From Nocardioides kongjuensis (lineage in GTDB: Bacteria; Actinomycetota; Actinomycetes; Propionibacteriales; Nocardioidaceae): a stretch of 64,000 nt of DNA. The position numbers were made by a program, and so were the translations under genes. A model generated the notes under the pieces. That model made no database searches. It had not been told where the DNA came from and saw only the letters and a list, made by a program, of their open reading frames with translations. The stretch lies in NCBI RefSeq assembly GCF_013409625.1, contig NZ_JACCBF010000001.1, positions 3,971,001 through 4,035,000 on the forward strand. Direction: 5' to 3'. Numbering within the stretch: the stretch's first letter is position 1; every line of letters begins with the position of its first letter. This document shows positions 42,147-50,121 of the stretch, piece after piece.

Positions 42147-43024
42147 GCGATCCCTTCGTCGCCCACCGCAACCTGCTCTTCACCGTCGCCTACGAGATGC
42201 TCGGCTCCGCGGCCGACGCCGAGGACGTCGTGCAGGAGACCTGGCTGCGGTGGGCCGACGTCGACCAGGAGCAGGTGCAGGAGCCGCGTGCCTACCTGGT
42301 CCGGATCGTCACCCGGCAGGCCCTCAACCGGCTGCGCACCCTGAGCCGACGCCGCGAGGACTACGTCGGCGAGTGGCTCCCGGAGCCGCTGCTCACCACC
42401 CCCGACGTCGCCGAGGACGTCGAGCTCGCCGACAGCGTGTCGATGGCGATGCTCACCGTCCTGGAGACGCTGGGACCGACCGAGCGTGCGGTGTTCGTGC
42501 TGCGCGAGGTCTTCGACCTGCCCTACGACGAGATCGCGGCCGCCGTCGGCAAGACGTCGGCCGCCGTCCGCCAGATCGCCACCCGGGCTCGCAGCCACGT
42601 GGCCGCCCGGCGACCGCGGGTCGAGGTCGACCGGGACGAGCAGCACGCCGTGGTCGAGAGCTTCCTCGCCGCGGTGCAGGGCGGCGACCTCCAGGCGCTG
42701 CTCGACTCGCTGGCCCCCGACGTGGTGCTGCTGGCCGACCACGGCGGCGTCGCCCAGGCGATCCGCAAGCCCCTGCACGGCTCGGAGCCGGTCGCCCGGC
42801 TGCTGGCGAACTTCGCCACCTTCGCACCCGACGGCGTCATCGAGCCGATGTGGATCAACGGCTCCCTCGGCGCCCGGATCGACGCCCGCGGCGAGGTCAC
42901 CGCGATCAGCCTGGAGGTCGAGGACGGCCGGATCTCCAAGATCCTCGTGGTCCGCAACCCGGCCAAGCTGACCTCGCTCACCGAGGAGTTCGTGCTGAGC
43001 CGCGACGCCCAGGGGCGGTCCTAG
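42143..43024 (+). CDS. sigJ: ECF41-family RNA polymerase sigma factor (SigJ-like)
   Basis: A 293-residue sigma factor. Region 2: FVAHRNLLFTVAYEMLGSAADAEDVVQETWLRW. Region 4: LGPTERAVFVLREVFDLPYDEIAAAVGKTSAAVRQIATRAR. After a linker, the C-terminal SnoaL/NTF2-like domain spans about residues 175-285. ECF41 proteins carry DGGG and NPDKL motifs; here the matching places read DHGG and NPAKL, one change in each. The C-terminal domain tunes activity in ECF41 proteins and no anti-sigma gene is needed; none is present. It is followed 16 bases later by an IS481 element. Confidence 0.88.
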   Translation: MSDPFVAHRNLLFTVAYEMLGSAADAEDVVQETWLRWADVDQEQVQEPRAYLVRIVTRQALNRLRTLSRRREDYVGEWLPEPLLTTPDVAEDVELADSVSMAMLTVLETLGPTERAVFVLREVFDLPYDEIAAAVGKTSAAVRQIATRARSHVAARRPRVEVDRDEQHAVVESFLAAVQGGDLQALLDSLAPDVVLLADHGGVAQAIRKPLHGSEPVARLLANFATFAPDGVIEPMWINGSLGARIDARGEVTAISLEVEDGRISKILVVRNPAKLTSLTEEFVLSRDAQGRS

Positions 43025-43034
43025 GAGACGGTTC

Positions 43035-43040
43035 CCTAGC
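43035..43040. repeat. Target site duplication, left copy (CCTAGC)
   Basis: CCTAGC directly before the IS left end matches CCTAGC at 44156-44161 after the right end. It fits the NCTAGN 6-base target preference known for IS481. Confidence 0.85.
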
Positions 43041-44155
43041 TGTTCTGACCACGGACGTTAGGTACGGCGGGTCGGCTGGACCATGACGAAGACCTCCGGG
43101 TGAGGTGTGGAGCTACCACGCACCCACACTCACCACGGAGGTCTTCATGACCCACGCTAACGCCACCCTCACTCCAGCGGGACGCCTGCGTCTCGCCAAG
43201 CTCATCGTCGACAAGCGCTGGTCCCATGCCCGAGCTGCCGAACGGTTCTCGGTGAGCATCACGACCGCCCGGCGGTGGGCCAGCCGCTACCGCGAGTCCG
43301 GCAAGGCCGGGATGGTCGACCGCTCCTCCCGCCCGCACCACAATCCGAACCGGCTACCCCAGCGCACCGAGCGTCGGATCGTGAACCTGCGGGTGACCCG
43401 ACGCTGGGGACCGGCCCGGATCGCGTACCACCTCGGCCTCAACCCATCGACCGTCGGTCAGGTCCTGCGCCGCTACGGCTGCCCACGGTTGAAGTGGACC
43501 GACCCGGCCACCGGCACCCGGATCAAGACCTCCTCACGCGACAAGAACCGCTACGAACACCCTGCGCCCGGTGACCTGGTCCACGTCGACATCAAGAAGC
43601 TCGGCCGGATCCCCAACGGCGGTGGATGGCGCGCCCACGGCCGCGGCTCGGCACAAGACCAACGCGCCGGCGCGGCGCGTGATCGCGCAGCCCGCGCCGG
43701 TGCATCGCCCTCGCGTGGCTACGCCTACCTGCACCACGCCGTGGACGACCACTCCCGGCTGGCCTACTCCGAGATCCTCACCGACGAGCGCAAGGAGACC
43801 GCAGCAGCGTTCTGGAAACGTGCCACGGTGTTCTTCGCCGCGCACGGCATCACAGTCAAGGCCGTGCTCACCGACAACGGGCCCTGCTACCGCTCACGCC
43901 TGTGGGCAAAAGCCCTCGGCAAACAGACCAAGCACCGCCGCACCCGCCCCTACCGACCGCAAACCAACGGCAAGGTCGAGCGGTTCAACCGGACCCTGCT
44001 CGAGGAATGGGCCTACGCCCACCCCTACACCTCAGAGGCCGACCGCGCGGCGACCTATCCAGAGTGGCTGCATCACTACAATCACCACCGCGGCCACACC
44101 AGCCTCAAAGGCAAGTCACCCATCGACCGCGTGCCCAACCTGCCCGGTCAGAACA
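43041..44155 (+). mobile_element. IS481-family insertion sequence (1115 bp)
   Basis: Bounded by imperfect inverted repeats of about 22 bases that start TGTTCTGACC (43041-43062 and complement of 44134-44155) and by the direct repeat CCTAGC on both sides. It contains one transposase gene. The element lies between the convergent ECF41 and isochorismatase genes and does not break either of them. Confidence 0.93.
43088..43146 (+). promoter_or_regulatory. Hairpin that hides the transposase ribosome-binding site
   Basis: Perfect 10-base arms (43088-43097 and 43137-43146) plus an inner stem (about 43099-43110 with 43123-43134, one bulge). The 3' arm contains GGAGG, the transposase Shine-Dalgarno, and ends right before the ATG. 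Transcripts that start upstream would fold and block translation. Confidence 0.6.
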
Positions 44156-44160
44156 CCTAG
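43147..44160 (+). CDS. IS481-family transposase
   Basis: A 337-residue DDE transposase. The N-terminal HTH is LRLAKLIVDKRWSHARAAERFSVSITTARRWASRYRESG. The integrase core has the first Asp in LVHVDIKKLGRIP, second in AYLHHAVDDHSRLAYSEIL / VLTDNGPCYRS, and the Glu in NGKVERFNRTLLEEWAY. Start ATG 43147 follows GGAGG that is inside a hairpin. The stop TAG (44158-44160) lies outside the element, in the target duplication. An Ala/Arg-rich insert (RAGAARDRAARAGASP) interrupts the core between the first Asp strand and the next. The frame is intact, so the copy may be active. Confidence 0.93.
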   Translation: MTHANATLTPAGRLRLAKLIVDKRWSHARAAERFSVSITTARRWASRYRESGKAGMVDRSSRPHHNPNRLPQRTERRIVNLRVTRRWGPARIAYHLGLNPSTVGQVLRRYGCPRLKWTDPATGTRIKTSSRDKNRYEHPAPGDLVHVDIKKLGRIPNGGGWRAHGRGSAQDQRAGAARDRAARAGASPSRGYAYLHHAVDDHSRLAYSEILTDERKETAAAFWKRATVFFAAHGITVKAVLTDNGPCYRSRLWAKALGKQTKHRRTRPYRPQTNGKVERFNRTLLEEWAYAHPYTSEADRAATYPEWLHHYNHHRGHTSLKGKSPIDRVPNLPGQNT

Positions 44161-44161
44161 C
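44156..44161. repeat. Target site duplication, right copy (CCTAGC)
   Basis: This copy supplies the transposase stop codon on the plus strand (TAG 44158-44160) and, through the palindromic CTAG, the isochorismatase stop codon on the minus strand (44157-44159). Confidence 0.85.
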
Positions 44162-44747
44162 GGAGGTCGGCGACCGAGCCCACGACCGTGCCGTAGACGT
44201 CGCCGATCGTGGCAAGTGCCGCGGCGTGCAGCTGGGCGGCGGGGACGTCGCCGGCAGCGCTCGGCAGCGAGCGGGTGGCACACGCGTCGGCGACCACGGT
44301 GACGTCGTACCCGCGCAGCAGGGCGCCCTCGGCGGTGAACGTGACGCACATGTGGGTCATGAAGCCGGCGAGGACGACCTGCTGGTGACCGGCCGCCTCC
44401 AGGAGCTCGGCGAGCTCGGTGCCGTGGAAGGAGTTGGGGGCGCCCTTGGTGACGACCGCCTCGCCGTCGACCGGGCGCACCTTCTCGTGGATCGCGCCGA
44501 TCTCGGCGGAGGTGTCGTACAGGCTGCCGGGGCCGTCGTCGTGCTGGACGTGCACCACACTCGCACCGGCGGCGCGCGCCTTGCCGAGCAGGTCCGCGGC
44601 GCGGTCGAGCGCCGCGTCCCAGCCCTCCAGCTCCATCGCACCGGTCGTGTAGGTGGTCTGGTAGTCGATGAGAACCACCGTCGCGTCGGCGAGGGTGGCG
44701 GGGACGTCGTCGGCGCCGCCGAGCGTGCGGAGCGGGGTCGAGGTCAT
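44157..44747 (-). CDS. Isochorismatase-like cysteine hydrolase
   Basis: A 196-residue hydrolase. The catalytic Asp is in VVLIDYQTTY, Lys in EAVVTKGAPNSFHG, and the Cys nucleophile in VVLAGFMTHMCVTFTAEGALLRGYDVTVV. These make the Asp-Lys-Cys triad of the isochorismatase/nicotinamidase superfamily. Substrates range over isochorismate, N-carbamoyl compounds and nicotinamide and cannot be chosen here. It is divergent from the GlxA-type regulator, an arrangement seen often, so the regulator probably controls it. Its stop codon lies in the IS481 target site. Confidence 0.92.
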   Translation of the reverse strand: MTSTPLRTLGGADDVPATLADATVVLIDYQTTYTTGAMELEGWDAALDRAADLLGKARAAGASVVHVQHDDGPGSLYDTSAEIGAIHEKVRPVDGEAVVTKGAPNSFHGTELAELLEAAGHQQVVLAGFMTHMCVTFTAEGALLRGYDVTVVADACATRSLPSAAGDVPAAQLHAAALATIGDVYGTVVGSVADLR

Positions 44748-44784
44748 GGGGGGTTCCTTTCCACGGGTGTGCTTCCATGGTGGC

Positions 44785-44820
44785 CGACCCGAATCAACAC
44801 GAACAGGCCGAATCGGGTCG
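44785..44820. promoter_or_regulatory. Spaced inverted repeat, probable GlxA-type regulator site
   Basis: CGACCCGAATC (44785-44795) and GAATCGGGTCG (44810-44820) are inverted copies with one mismatch and a 14-base spacer. They lie between the divergent isochorismatase and regulator genes. AraC proteins often bind spaced repeats. Confidence 0.5.
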
Positions 44821-44850
44821 CCCGACATCGACATCGGCCGGAGGTACGAC

Positions 44851-45831
44851 GTGAAGCAGCCGCGGGTCGCCGTGATCGCCGTGGAGGGCATCAGCCCGTT
44901 CCACCTGTCCGTGCCGTCCCTGGTGTGGGGCGCCGAGCAGCCGGTCGGCGAGATGGCGCCGTGGCCGATCGAGGTGGCCGCCGTACGCCCCGGTCCGTTG
45001 CGGACCTCGGCCGGTTACGCGATCACCGTCGAGCACGGCCTCGAGGCGGTCGAGCGCGCCGACGTCGTCGTGATGCCGTGGTGGGACGACCCCGAGCAGC
45101 CCGCGCCCGAGCCGGTCCTCGAGGCGCTGCGCGCGGCCCACGACCGTGGTGCGCAGGTCGTCGGTCTGTGCCTCGGCGTGTTCGTGCTCGCCGACGCCGG
45201 CCTGCTCGACGGCCGCGCCGCGACCACCCACTGGCGGTGGGCCGACACCTTCCGCCGCCGGTTCCCCGCGGTCGACCTGCGCCCCGAGACGCTGTACGTC
45301 GACGAGGACTCGGTCATCACCGGCGCCGGCGCGACGGCAGGCGTCGACACCTGCCTCCACGTCCTGGCCCAGCGCGCCGGGCGGTCGACCGCCACCAGGG
45401 TCGCGCGCCGGATCGTCGCCGCCCCGCACCGCGCCGGCGGCCAGGCGCAGTACATCGAGACGCCCGTGCCCGAGGCCTCCGACGACGCCGTCGCCCGCGC
45501 CATGGCCTGGGCGGCCGGCTCCCTCGACAGACCGCTCGGCATCGACGCGCTCGCCGACCGGGCGTGCATGAGCCGCAGCGCCTTCACGCGGGCGTTCCGG
45601 GCGCGCACCGGATCGAGCGTGCACCCGTGGCTGGTGGCCCAGCGGGTGGCCCGTGCCCAGGACCTGCTGGAGACCACCGGTCTGGGGGTCGAGGAGGTCG
45701 CCCGCCGCGTCGGCTTCGGTACGGCGGCCCGGCTGCGGACCCACTTCACCGCCGCGCTCGGGGTGACGCCCACGCGCTACCGGTCCGACTTCGCGCTCAC
45801 CTCAGGAACGCCGCGAGGTGCCGGCGGCTGA
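44851..45831 (+). CDS. GlxA-type AraC transcriptional regulator
   Basis: A 326-residue protein. Residues 1-180 form a DJ-1/PfpI-like domain (VAVIAVEGISPFHLSVPSLVWG, ERADVVVMPWWDD, AQVVGLCLGVFVLADAGLLDGRAATTHWRWAD), where the Cys in GLCLG is at the nucleophile elbow. The C-terminal AraC HTH pair is LGIDALADRACMSRSAFTRAFRARTGSS and LGVEEVARRVGFGTAARLRTHFTAALGVTPTRYR. GTG start preceded by GGAGG. It probably controls the divergent isochorismatase gene. The last 35 bases overlap the convergent enoyl-CoA hydratase gene. Confidence 0.93.
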   Translation: MKQPRVAVIAVEGISPFHLSVPSLVWGAEQPVGEMAPWPIEVAAVRPGPLRTSAGYAITVEHGLEAVERADVVVMPWWDDPEQPAPEPVLEALRAAHDRGAQVVGLCLGVFVLADAGLLDGRAATTHWRWADTFRRRFPAVDLRPETLYVDEDSVITGAGATAGVDTCLHVLAQRAGRSTATRVARRIVAAPHRAGGQAQYIETPVPEASDDAVARAMAWAAGSLDRPLGIDALADRACMSRSAFTRAFRARTGSSVHPWLVAQRVARAQDLLETTGLGVEEVARRVGFGTAARLRTHFTAALGVTPTRYRSDFALTSGTPRGAGG

Positions 45832-46543
45832 CGTCGGAGGCGAACAGCTCGGCGGAGAGCGCCACCATGTCGTCGACCCGGTCGTCGAGGTACATCAGGG
45901 CGTCGGCGTTCAGCAGCCGCTTGGTCGCCTCGAGCCCCTGCCGCTCGCAGGCGGTCAGCCCGGCGACCAGCTCGTCGACCGTGGCGTCGAGCCGGTCCGG
46001 CGGCACCGCGTGGGTGATCAGGCCGCTGTCGAGGGCGGTGCGGGCGTCGAAGGTCTCGGCCGTGAGGAAGGTGGTGCCGGCGACCCGGGCGTTCATGCGC
46101 GGCAGCACGCTGAGCGAGATGACCGCGGGTGTGAGGCCGAGACGGGCTTCGGTGAAGGCGTAGGTGACGTCCTCGCTGGCCACCGCCAGGTCGCAGGCGG
46201 CGACGATGCCGAGACCGCCGGCGCGGACCGGGCCGTGGATCCGGGCGAGCACGGGCAGGGGGTGGGCCAGGATCGCGCGCAGCAGTCCGGCGAGGCGCTG
46301 GGCGGACACCTCCATGCCCTCCCGGTGGGCCTCCGCGAGGTCGGCGCCGGCGCAGAACGCGCGCCCCTCGGCCCGCAGCACCACCGCCAGGACGTCGTCC
46401 CCGGCCGCCCGGTGCAGCGCCGTGCGCAGCTCCTCGAGGAGCTGGGCGGACAGCGCGTTGCGGTTGCGGTCCGAGTCGAGCGTGACGACCGCGTGCGGCC
46501 GGCCCTCGGCCTCGACCCGCTCGTAGTGGACGACCGCGGTCAC
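45797..46543 (-). CDS. Enoyl-CoA hydratase/isomerase family protein
   Basis: A 248-residue crotonase. The oxyanion hole segment is [21 protein letters not shown]; the catalytic region is [44 protein letters not shown], with a Glu in FTEARLG. The style (GPVRAGG and TPAVIS) resembles methylglutaconyl-CoA hydratase or carnitinyl-CoA types. Its GTG start overlaps the CoA-transferase B stop by four bases, so all three genes form one operon (scoA-scoB-hydratase), probably for breakdown of branched-chain or keto acids. Confidence 0.9.
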   Translation of the reverse strand: MTAVVHYERVEAEGRPHAVVTLDSDRNRNALSAQLLEELRTALHRAAGDDVLAVVLRAEGRAFCAGADLAEAHREGMEVSAQRLAGLLRAILAHPLPVLARIHGPVRAGGLGIVAACDLAVASEDVTYAFTEARLGLTPAVISLSVLPRMNARVAGTTFLTAETFDARTALDSGLITHAVPPDRLDATVDELVAGLTACERQGLEATKRLLNADALMYLDDRVDDMVALSAELFASDVSRRHLAAFLR

Positions 46544-47214
46544 GACACGGGGCCGGGCGCGGCGTCGCGAGCCGGGTCCGGAGCCGGGTCGAGGACCGGC
46601 GCACCGGTCAGCTCGCGGACCTTCTCGATGTCCATGCCGGGTGCGACGTCCACGAGCACGAGGCCCTCGGGCGTCACGTCGAGGACGGCGAGGTCGGTGA
46701 TGATCCGGTCGACGACGCCGGCGCCGGTGAGCGGCAGCGTGCACGTCTCGACGATCTTGGGAGTGCCGTCCTTGGCGACGTGGTCGGTGATGACCACGAC
46801 GCGGCGGGTGCCGGCGACCAGGTCCATCGCGCCGCCCATGCCCTTGACCAGTTTGCCGGGGACCGTCCAGTTGGCGAGGTCGCCGTTGCCGGCGACCTGC
46901 AGCGCACCGAGGATCGCGATGTCGACGTGGCCGCCGCGGATCATCGCGAAGCTGGTCGCGGAGTCGAAGAAGGACGCGCCCGGCGCGGTCGTGACCGTCT
47001 GCTTGCCGGCGTTGATCAGGTCGGCGTCCTCCTCCCCGTCATAGGGGAACGGGCCCATGCCGAGCAGGCCGTTCTCGCTCTGCAGCAGCACGTTGACGCC
47101 CGGCGGCAGGTGGTCGGCCACCAGGGTCGGGATGCCGATGCCGAGGTTGACGTAGTCGCCGTCGTTCAGCTCGCGGGCGGCGATGGCCGCCATCTCGTCG
47201 CGACTCCAGGCCAT
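46540..47214 (-). CDS. scoB: 3-oxoacid CoA-transferase subunit B
   Basis: A 224-residue beta subunit. The catalytic Glu lies in [14 protein letters not shown] (SENG motif), after [19 protein letters not shown]. Later landmarks are [13 protein letters not shown] and [11 protein letters not shown]. The C-terminus has an extra Asp/Pro/Ala-rich tail ([20 protein letters not shown]). It forms the heterodimer with subunit A; one base separates the scoA stop from this ATG. It transfers CoA from succinyl-CoA to acetoacetate or to 3-oxoadipate. The exact substrate cannot be decided. Confidence 0.92.
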   Translation of the reverse strand: MAWSRDEMAAIAARELNDGDYVNLGIGIPTLVADHLPPGVNVLLQSENGLLGMGPFPYDGEEDADLINAGKQTVTTAPGASFFDSATSFAMIRGGHVDIAILGALQVAGNGDLANWTVPGKLVKGMGGAMDLVAGTRRVVVITDHVAKDGTPKIVETCTLPLTGAGVVDRIITDLAVLDVTPEGLVLVDVAPGMDIEKVRELTGAPVLDPAPDPARDAAPGPVS

Positions 47215-47215
47215 G

Positions 47216-47932
47216 TCAGGCTCCGATCCTCTCGTCGGTCCGCTGGCGCACGACGCGCTGCTCGATGTCCTTGGGCCGCTCGCTCGCCTGCACGGTGACG
47301 TCGACGAAGATGCCGGGCGTGATCACGTCGTCCGGGTCGAGGAAGCCGTCGAGGACGTGCTCGGCCTCGGCGATGCAGACCCGGCCGCTCATCGCGACCA
47401 GCGGGTTGAAGTTGCGAGCGGTCATCCGGTAGCGCAGGTTGCCCTCGGCGTCCGCGGTGTGGGCGTGGACCAGGGCGAGGTCGGCGACGATGCCGCGCTC
47501 GAGGACGTAGGTCTCGCCGTCGAACACCTCGTGCGGCTTGCCCTCGGCGACCTCGGTGCCGACGCCGGTGCGCGTGTAGAACCCGGCGATGCCGGACCCG
47601 CCGGCGCGCAGCCGCTCGGCGAGCGTGCCCTGCGGGCAGAACTCGACCTCGAGAGCACCGTCGAGGTACTGCTGCGCGAAGAGCTTGTTCTCGCCGACGT
47701 ACGACGCGATCACCTTCGCGACCTGGTTGTTCTCCAGCAGCACACCGAGGCCCTTGCCGTCGACGCCCATGTTGTTGGACACGACGGTCAGCTCGCGCAC
47801 CCCGCTCTCGCGCACCGCCTCGATCAGGTCGCGCGGGATGCCGCACAGGCCGAAGCCGCCCACCGCGATCGTCATCCCGTCCCGGACCCGCTCGGCCACC
47901 GCCGTACGCGCGTCGTCCACCAGCTTCCTCAT
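47216..47932 (-). CDS. scoA: 3-oxoacid CoA-transferase subunit A
   Basis: A 238-residue alpha subunit. Landmarks: [79 protein letters not shown] and [14 protein letters not shown]. Together these are typical for scoA/pcaI-type proteins. Chosen start is ATG 47932; ATG 47941 is also possible. It is the first gene of the operon with scoB and a crotonase. It is divergent from an IclR regulator with a palindromic site in between, so IclR control is likely. Confidence 0.9.
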   Translation of the reverse strand: MRKLVDDARTAVAERVRDGMTIAVGGFGLCGIPRDLIEAVRESGVRELTVVSNNMGVDGKGLGVLLENNQVAKVIASYVGENKLFAQQYLDGALEVEFCPQGTLAERLRAGGSGIAGFYTRTGVGTEVAEGKPHEVFDGETYVLERGIVADLALVHAHTADAEGNLRYRMTARNFNPLVAMSGRVCIAEAEHVLDGFLDPDDVITPGIFVDVTVQASERPKDIEQRVVRQRTDERIGA

Positions 47933-48004
47933 GCCTGCCATCACCGCCGACGCGGACCGGCCGGGTCAACGAAGTGACCGGGCAGCGGATGCGCTGCCCC
48001 GGTG

Positions 48005-48023
48005 GCGTCCACTGAGTGGACGC
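48005..48023. promoter_or_regulatory. Palindrome between CoA-transferase operon and iclR gene
   Basis: GCGTCCACT-G-AGTGGACGC, perfect nine-base arms around one base, lies 14 bases before the IclR start and 73 before scoA. IclR-family regulators bind palindromes of this size, so it is a good candidate operator for both operons. Confidence 0.6.
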
Positions 48024-48036
48024 GTACCCTGTTGCC

Positions 48037-48786
48037 GTGGAACGGGCTCCGGGCGTGGTCGAGAAGGTCGCCGCCCTGCTCCGCGCCCTCTCCACCGCCG
48101 AGTCGGGTGCGACGACCACCGCGCTCGCCGCCGCCACCGACCAGCCGCGCGCGACCACCCACCGGTTGCTCGAGTCGCTGGCCGCCGAGGGTCTCACCGA
48201 CCGCGACCCGCAGACCGGGCGCTGGTTCCTCGGCCCGGAGACCTACGTGCTCGGCATGGCCGCCGCCACCCGCTACGACCTCACCAACGAGGCCCGCGCC
48301 AGCGTGCACCGACTGGCGAAGGAGACCGGCGAGAGCGCGTTCTTCTCGGTGCGCCGCGGCGACGAGACCGTGGTGCTGCTGCGCGAGGACGGCGACTTCC
48401 CGATCCGCTCCTACGTCCTCTACGAGAGCGCCCGGTTCCCCCTCGGCGTCGTCTCGGCCGGCATCGCGATCCTCGCCCACCTGCCCGACCGGGAGATCGA
48501 CGCCTTCCTCGAACGGGTCGACCTCACCGCCGAGTGGGGCGAGCAGCACTCGGCGGCGGCGATCCGCAAGCGGCTGGCCGCGACCCGTCGTACCGGCTGG
48601 TCCGTCAACCCCGGGCACGTCGTGGAGGGCTCGTGGGGCATGGCCGCCGCGGTCTTCGACAAGTCCGGGCGGCCCGAGTGGGCGCTGACGCTCACCGGTG
48701 TCGAGCAGCGCTTCCGGCGCGACCGGCAGCCGGTGCTCGGCAGGCTGCTGCTCGAGGAGGCGCACCGGCTCTCACGGCTGGCGTGA
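48037..48786 (+). CDS. IclR family transcriptional regulator
   Basis: A 249-residue regulator starting at GTG 48037. N-terminal winged HTH: VEKVAALLRALSTAESGATTTALAAATDQPRATTHRLLESLAAEGLTDRD. C-terminal IclR effector domain: YDLTNEARASVHRLAKETGESAFFSVRRGDETVVLLRE and the ligand-loop region with RFPLGVVSAGIAILAHL and WGMAAAVFDKSGRPEWALTLTG. It is divergent from the CoA-transferase operon and likely controls it in response to an aromatic or keto-acid intermediate. Confidence 0.9.
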   Translation: MERAPGVVEKVAALLRALSTAESGATTTALAAATDQPRATTHRLLESLAAEGLTDRDPQTGRWFLGPETYVLGMAAATRYDLTNEARASVHRLAKETGESAFFSVRRGDETVVLLREDGDFPIRSYVLYESARFPLGVVSAGIAILAHLPDREIDAFLERVDLTAEWGEQHSAAAIRKRLAATRRTGWSVNPGHVVEGSWGMAAAVFDKSGRPEWALTLTGVEQRFRRDRQPVLGRLLLEEAHRLSRLA

Positions 48787-48825
48787 CCCGTCCGACACCC
48801 CCCGGCCTTGTCGGCGCTTGCCCGG

Positions 48826-49000
48826 GGTGCGTAGATTCCGCTCCGAGCCAGTCACACCCCCCGGGGTGAGGGAATCCGGTGAGAGTCCGGAACTGTCGCG
48901 CAGCGGTGAGGGCGACGGGCGAGGCACGAAGCCACTGGGCCGCACGCTGGCCTGGGAAGGCGCCTCGTCCGATTGACCCCGAGTCCGAAGACCTGCTGGC
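48826..49000 (+). ncRNA. Cobalamin riboswitch
   Basis: The leader of the btu operon carries the hallmarks of the cobalamin element: GAATCCGGTGAGAGTCCGG (about 48872-48890), CTGTCGCGCAGCGGTGA, the B12 box GCCACTGGG (48931-48939), and GAGTCCGAAGACCTGC (48981-48996). The following genes encode a B12-type ABC uptake system, which fits repression of uptake by adenosyl- or other cobalamins. A sequence next to the btuC start (49044-49053) is complementary to the aptamer's 3' part. Confidence 0.93.
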
Positions 49001-49053
49001 TCGATGTGTCCACCGAGCTTCGCGACTTGAGCTCCCGGCCCGACAGGTCTTCG

Positions 49054-50121
49054 ATGCACAACCTCGATGCGGTGGAGCGTCGCCCCGACGCCCGCCGCCT
49101 GCCCGTGGCTGCGTGCGTCACCGTCCTGGTGGCGGCGGCGGTCGTCACCGTGGTCCTCTCGACCGCCTTCGGGGCCGAGCCGCTGCCCGTGGCCGTCGTG
49201 GTCGACGCGATCACGGCGCGGTTCTCGGGGGCGACCCCGGACCCGGCGTACGACGCGATCGTCTGGGACATCAGGCTGCCCCGGACCCTGCTCGCGCTCG
49301 TCGTCGGCGCCGGTCTGGCCGTCGCCGGCACCGGCATCCAGACGCTGGTGCGCAACCCGCTCGCCGACCCCTACCTGCTGGGGGTCTCCGCGGGGGCCAG
49401 CGTCGGCGCCACCGCGGTGATCACCACCGGCGTGCTGGCCGGGGCCGGCCTGTGGGCGCTGTCCCTCGGCGCCCTGGTCGGCGCGCTGGTCGCGTCGGTG
49501 CTCGTCTTCGGCATCGCGATGCTGCAGGGCGGCCTCACCCCCCTGCGCCTGGTGCTGACCGGCACCGTCCTGTCGGCGGCGTTCTCCTCGATGGCCAGCT
49601 TCCTGGTGTTCCGCAGCGCGGAGCCGCAGGCCGCGCAGTCCGTGCTGTTCTGGCTGCTGGGCTCGGTGTCGGGGGCGACGTGGCAGCAGCTGTGGCTGCC
49701 GGCGGTCGCGGTCGTCGTGAGCTTCGTGCTGCTGCTCGCGGCCAGCGGGTGGCTGGACGCCCTCGCGGTCGGGCCGGACACCGCCTCGGCGCTCGGCGTT
49801 CCGGTCGCCCGCCTGCGCATCGGCCTGTTCGCGCTGCTCGCCGTCCTGGTCGGCGTCCTCGTCGCGGTCGCCGGCGGGATCGGCTTCGTCGGCCTGGTCG
49901 TGCCCCACCTGGCCCGGATGACGGTCGGGCCACGGCACCGGGTCGCGCTCCCGGTCAGCGCGCTGGCCGGCGCCGTCTTCCTGGTCTGGGTCGACATCGC
50001 CGCCCGGGTGGCGGTGCGCCCGACCGAGATCCCGCTCAGCGTGGTCACCGGCCTGATCGGCGCGCCGGTCTTCCTCGTGCTGCTCGGACGGCGCCGCTAC
50101 CGGTTCGGGGGCGACGAGTGA
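49054..50121 (+). CDS. btuC: FecCD-family ABC permease, cobalamin-type (BtuC-like)
   Basis: A 355-residue permease with about ten helices. FecCD landmarks: WDIRLPRTLLALVVGAGLAVAGTGIQTLVRNPLADPYLLGVSAGASVGA, then GGIGFVGLVVPHLARMTVGPRHR near the end. The RNPLADP and GLVVPH motifs are diagnostic. ATG 49054 is used; it follows the riboswitch by 53 bases. It would form a homodimer channel with BtuD and BtuF encoded next. Cobalamin as cargo is inferred from the riboswitch. Confidence 0.92.
   Translation: MHNLDAVERRPDARRLPVAACVTVLVAAAVVTVVLSTAFGAEPLPVAVVVDAITARFSGATPDPAYDAIVWDIRLPRTLLALVVGAGLAVAGTGIQTLVRNPLADPYLLGVSAGASVGATAVITTGVLAGAGLWALSLGALVGALVASVLVFGIAMLQGGLTPLRLVLTGTVLSAAFSSMASFLVFRSAEPQAAQSVLFWLLGSVSGATWQQLWLPAVAVVVSFVLLLAASGWLDALAVGPDTASALGVPVARLRIGLFALLAVLVGVLVAVAGGIGFVGLVVPHLARMTVGPRHRVALPVSALAGAVFLVWVDIAARVAVRPTEIPLSVVTGLIGAPVFLVLLGRRRYRFGGDE

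Noticed and set aside
43041..44155. Composite transposon
   Set aside because: Only one IS copy is present, with its own target duplication. Neighbouring genes look native in composition and context.
40562..48786. A secondary-metabolite gene cluster around the sigma factor, isochorismatase and CoA-transferase
   Set aside because: No synthase, synthetase or tailoring set is present. Each pair has its own ordinary regulator.
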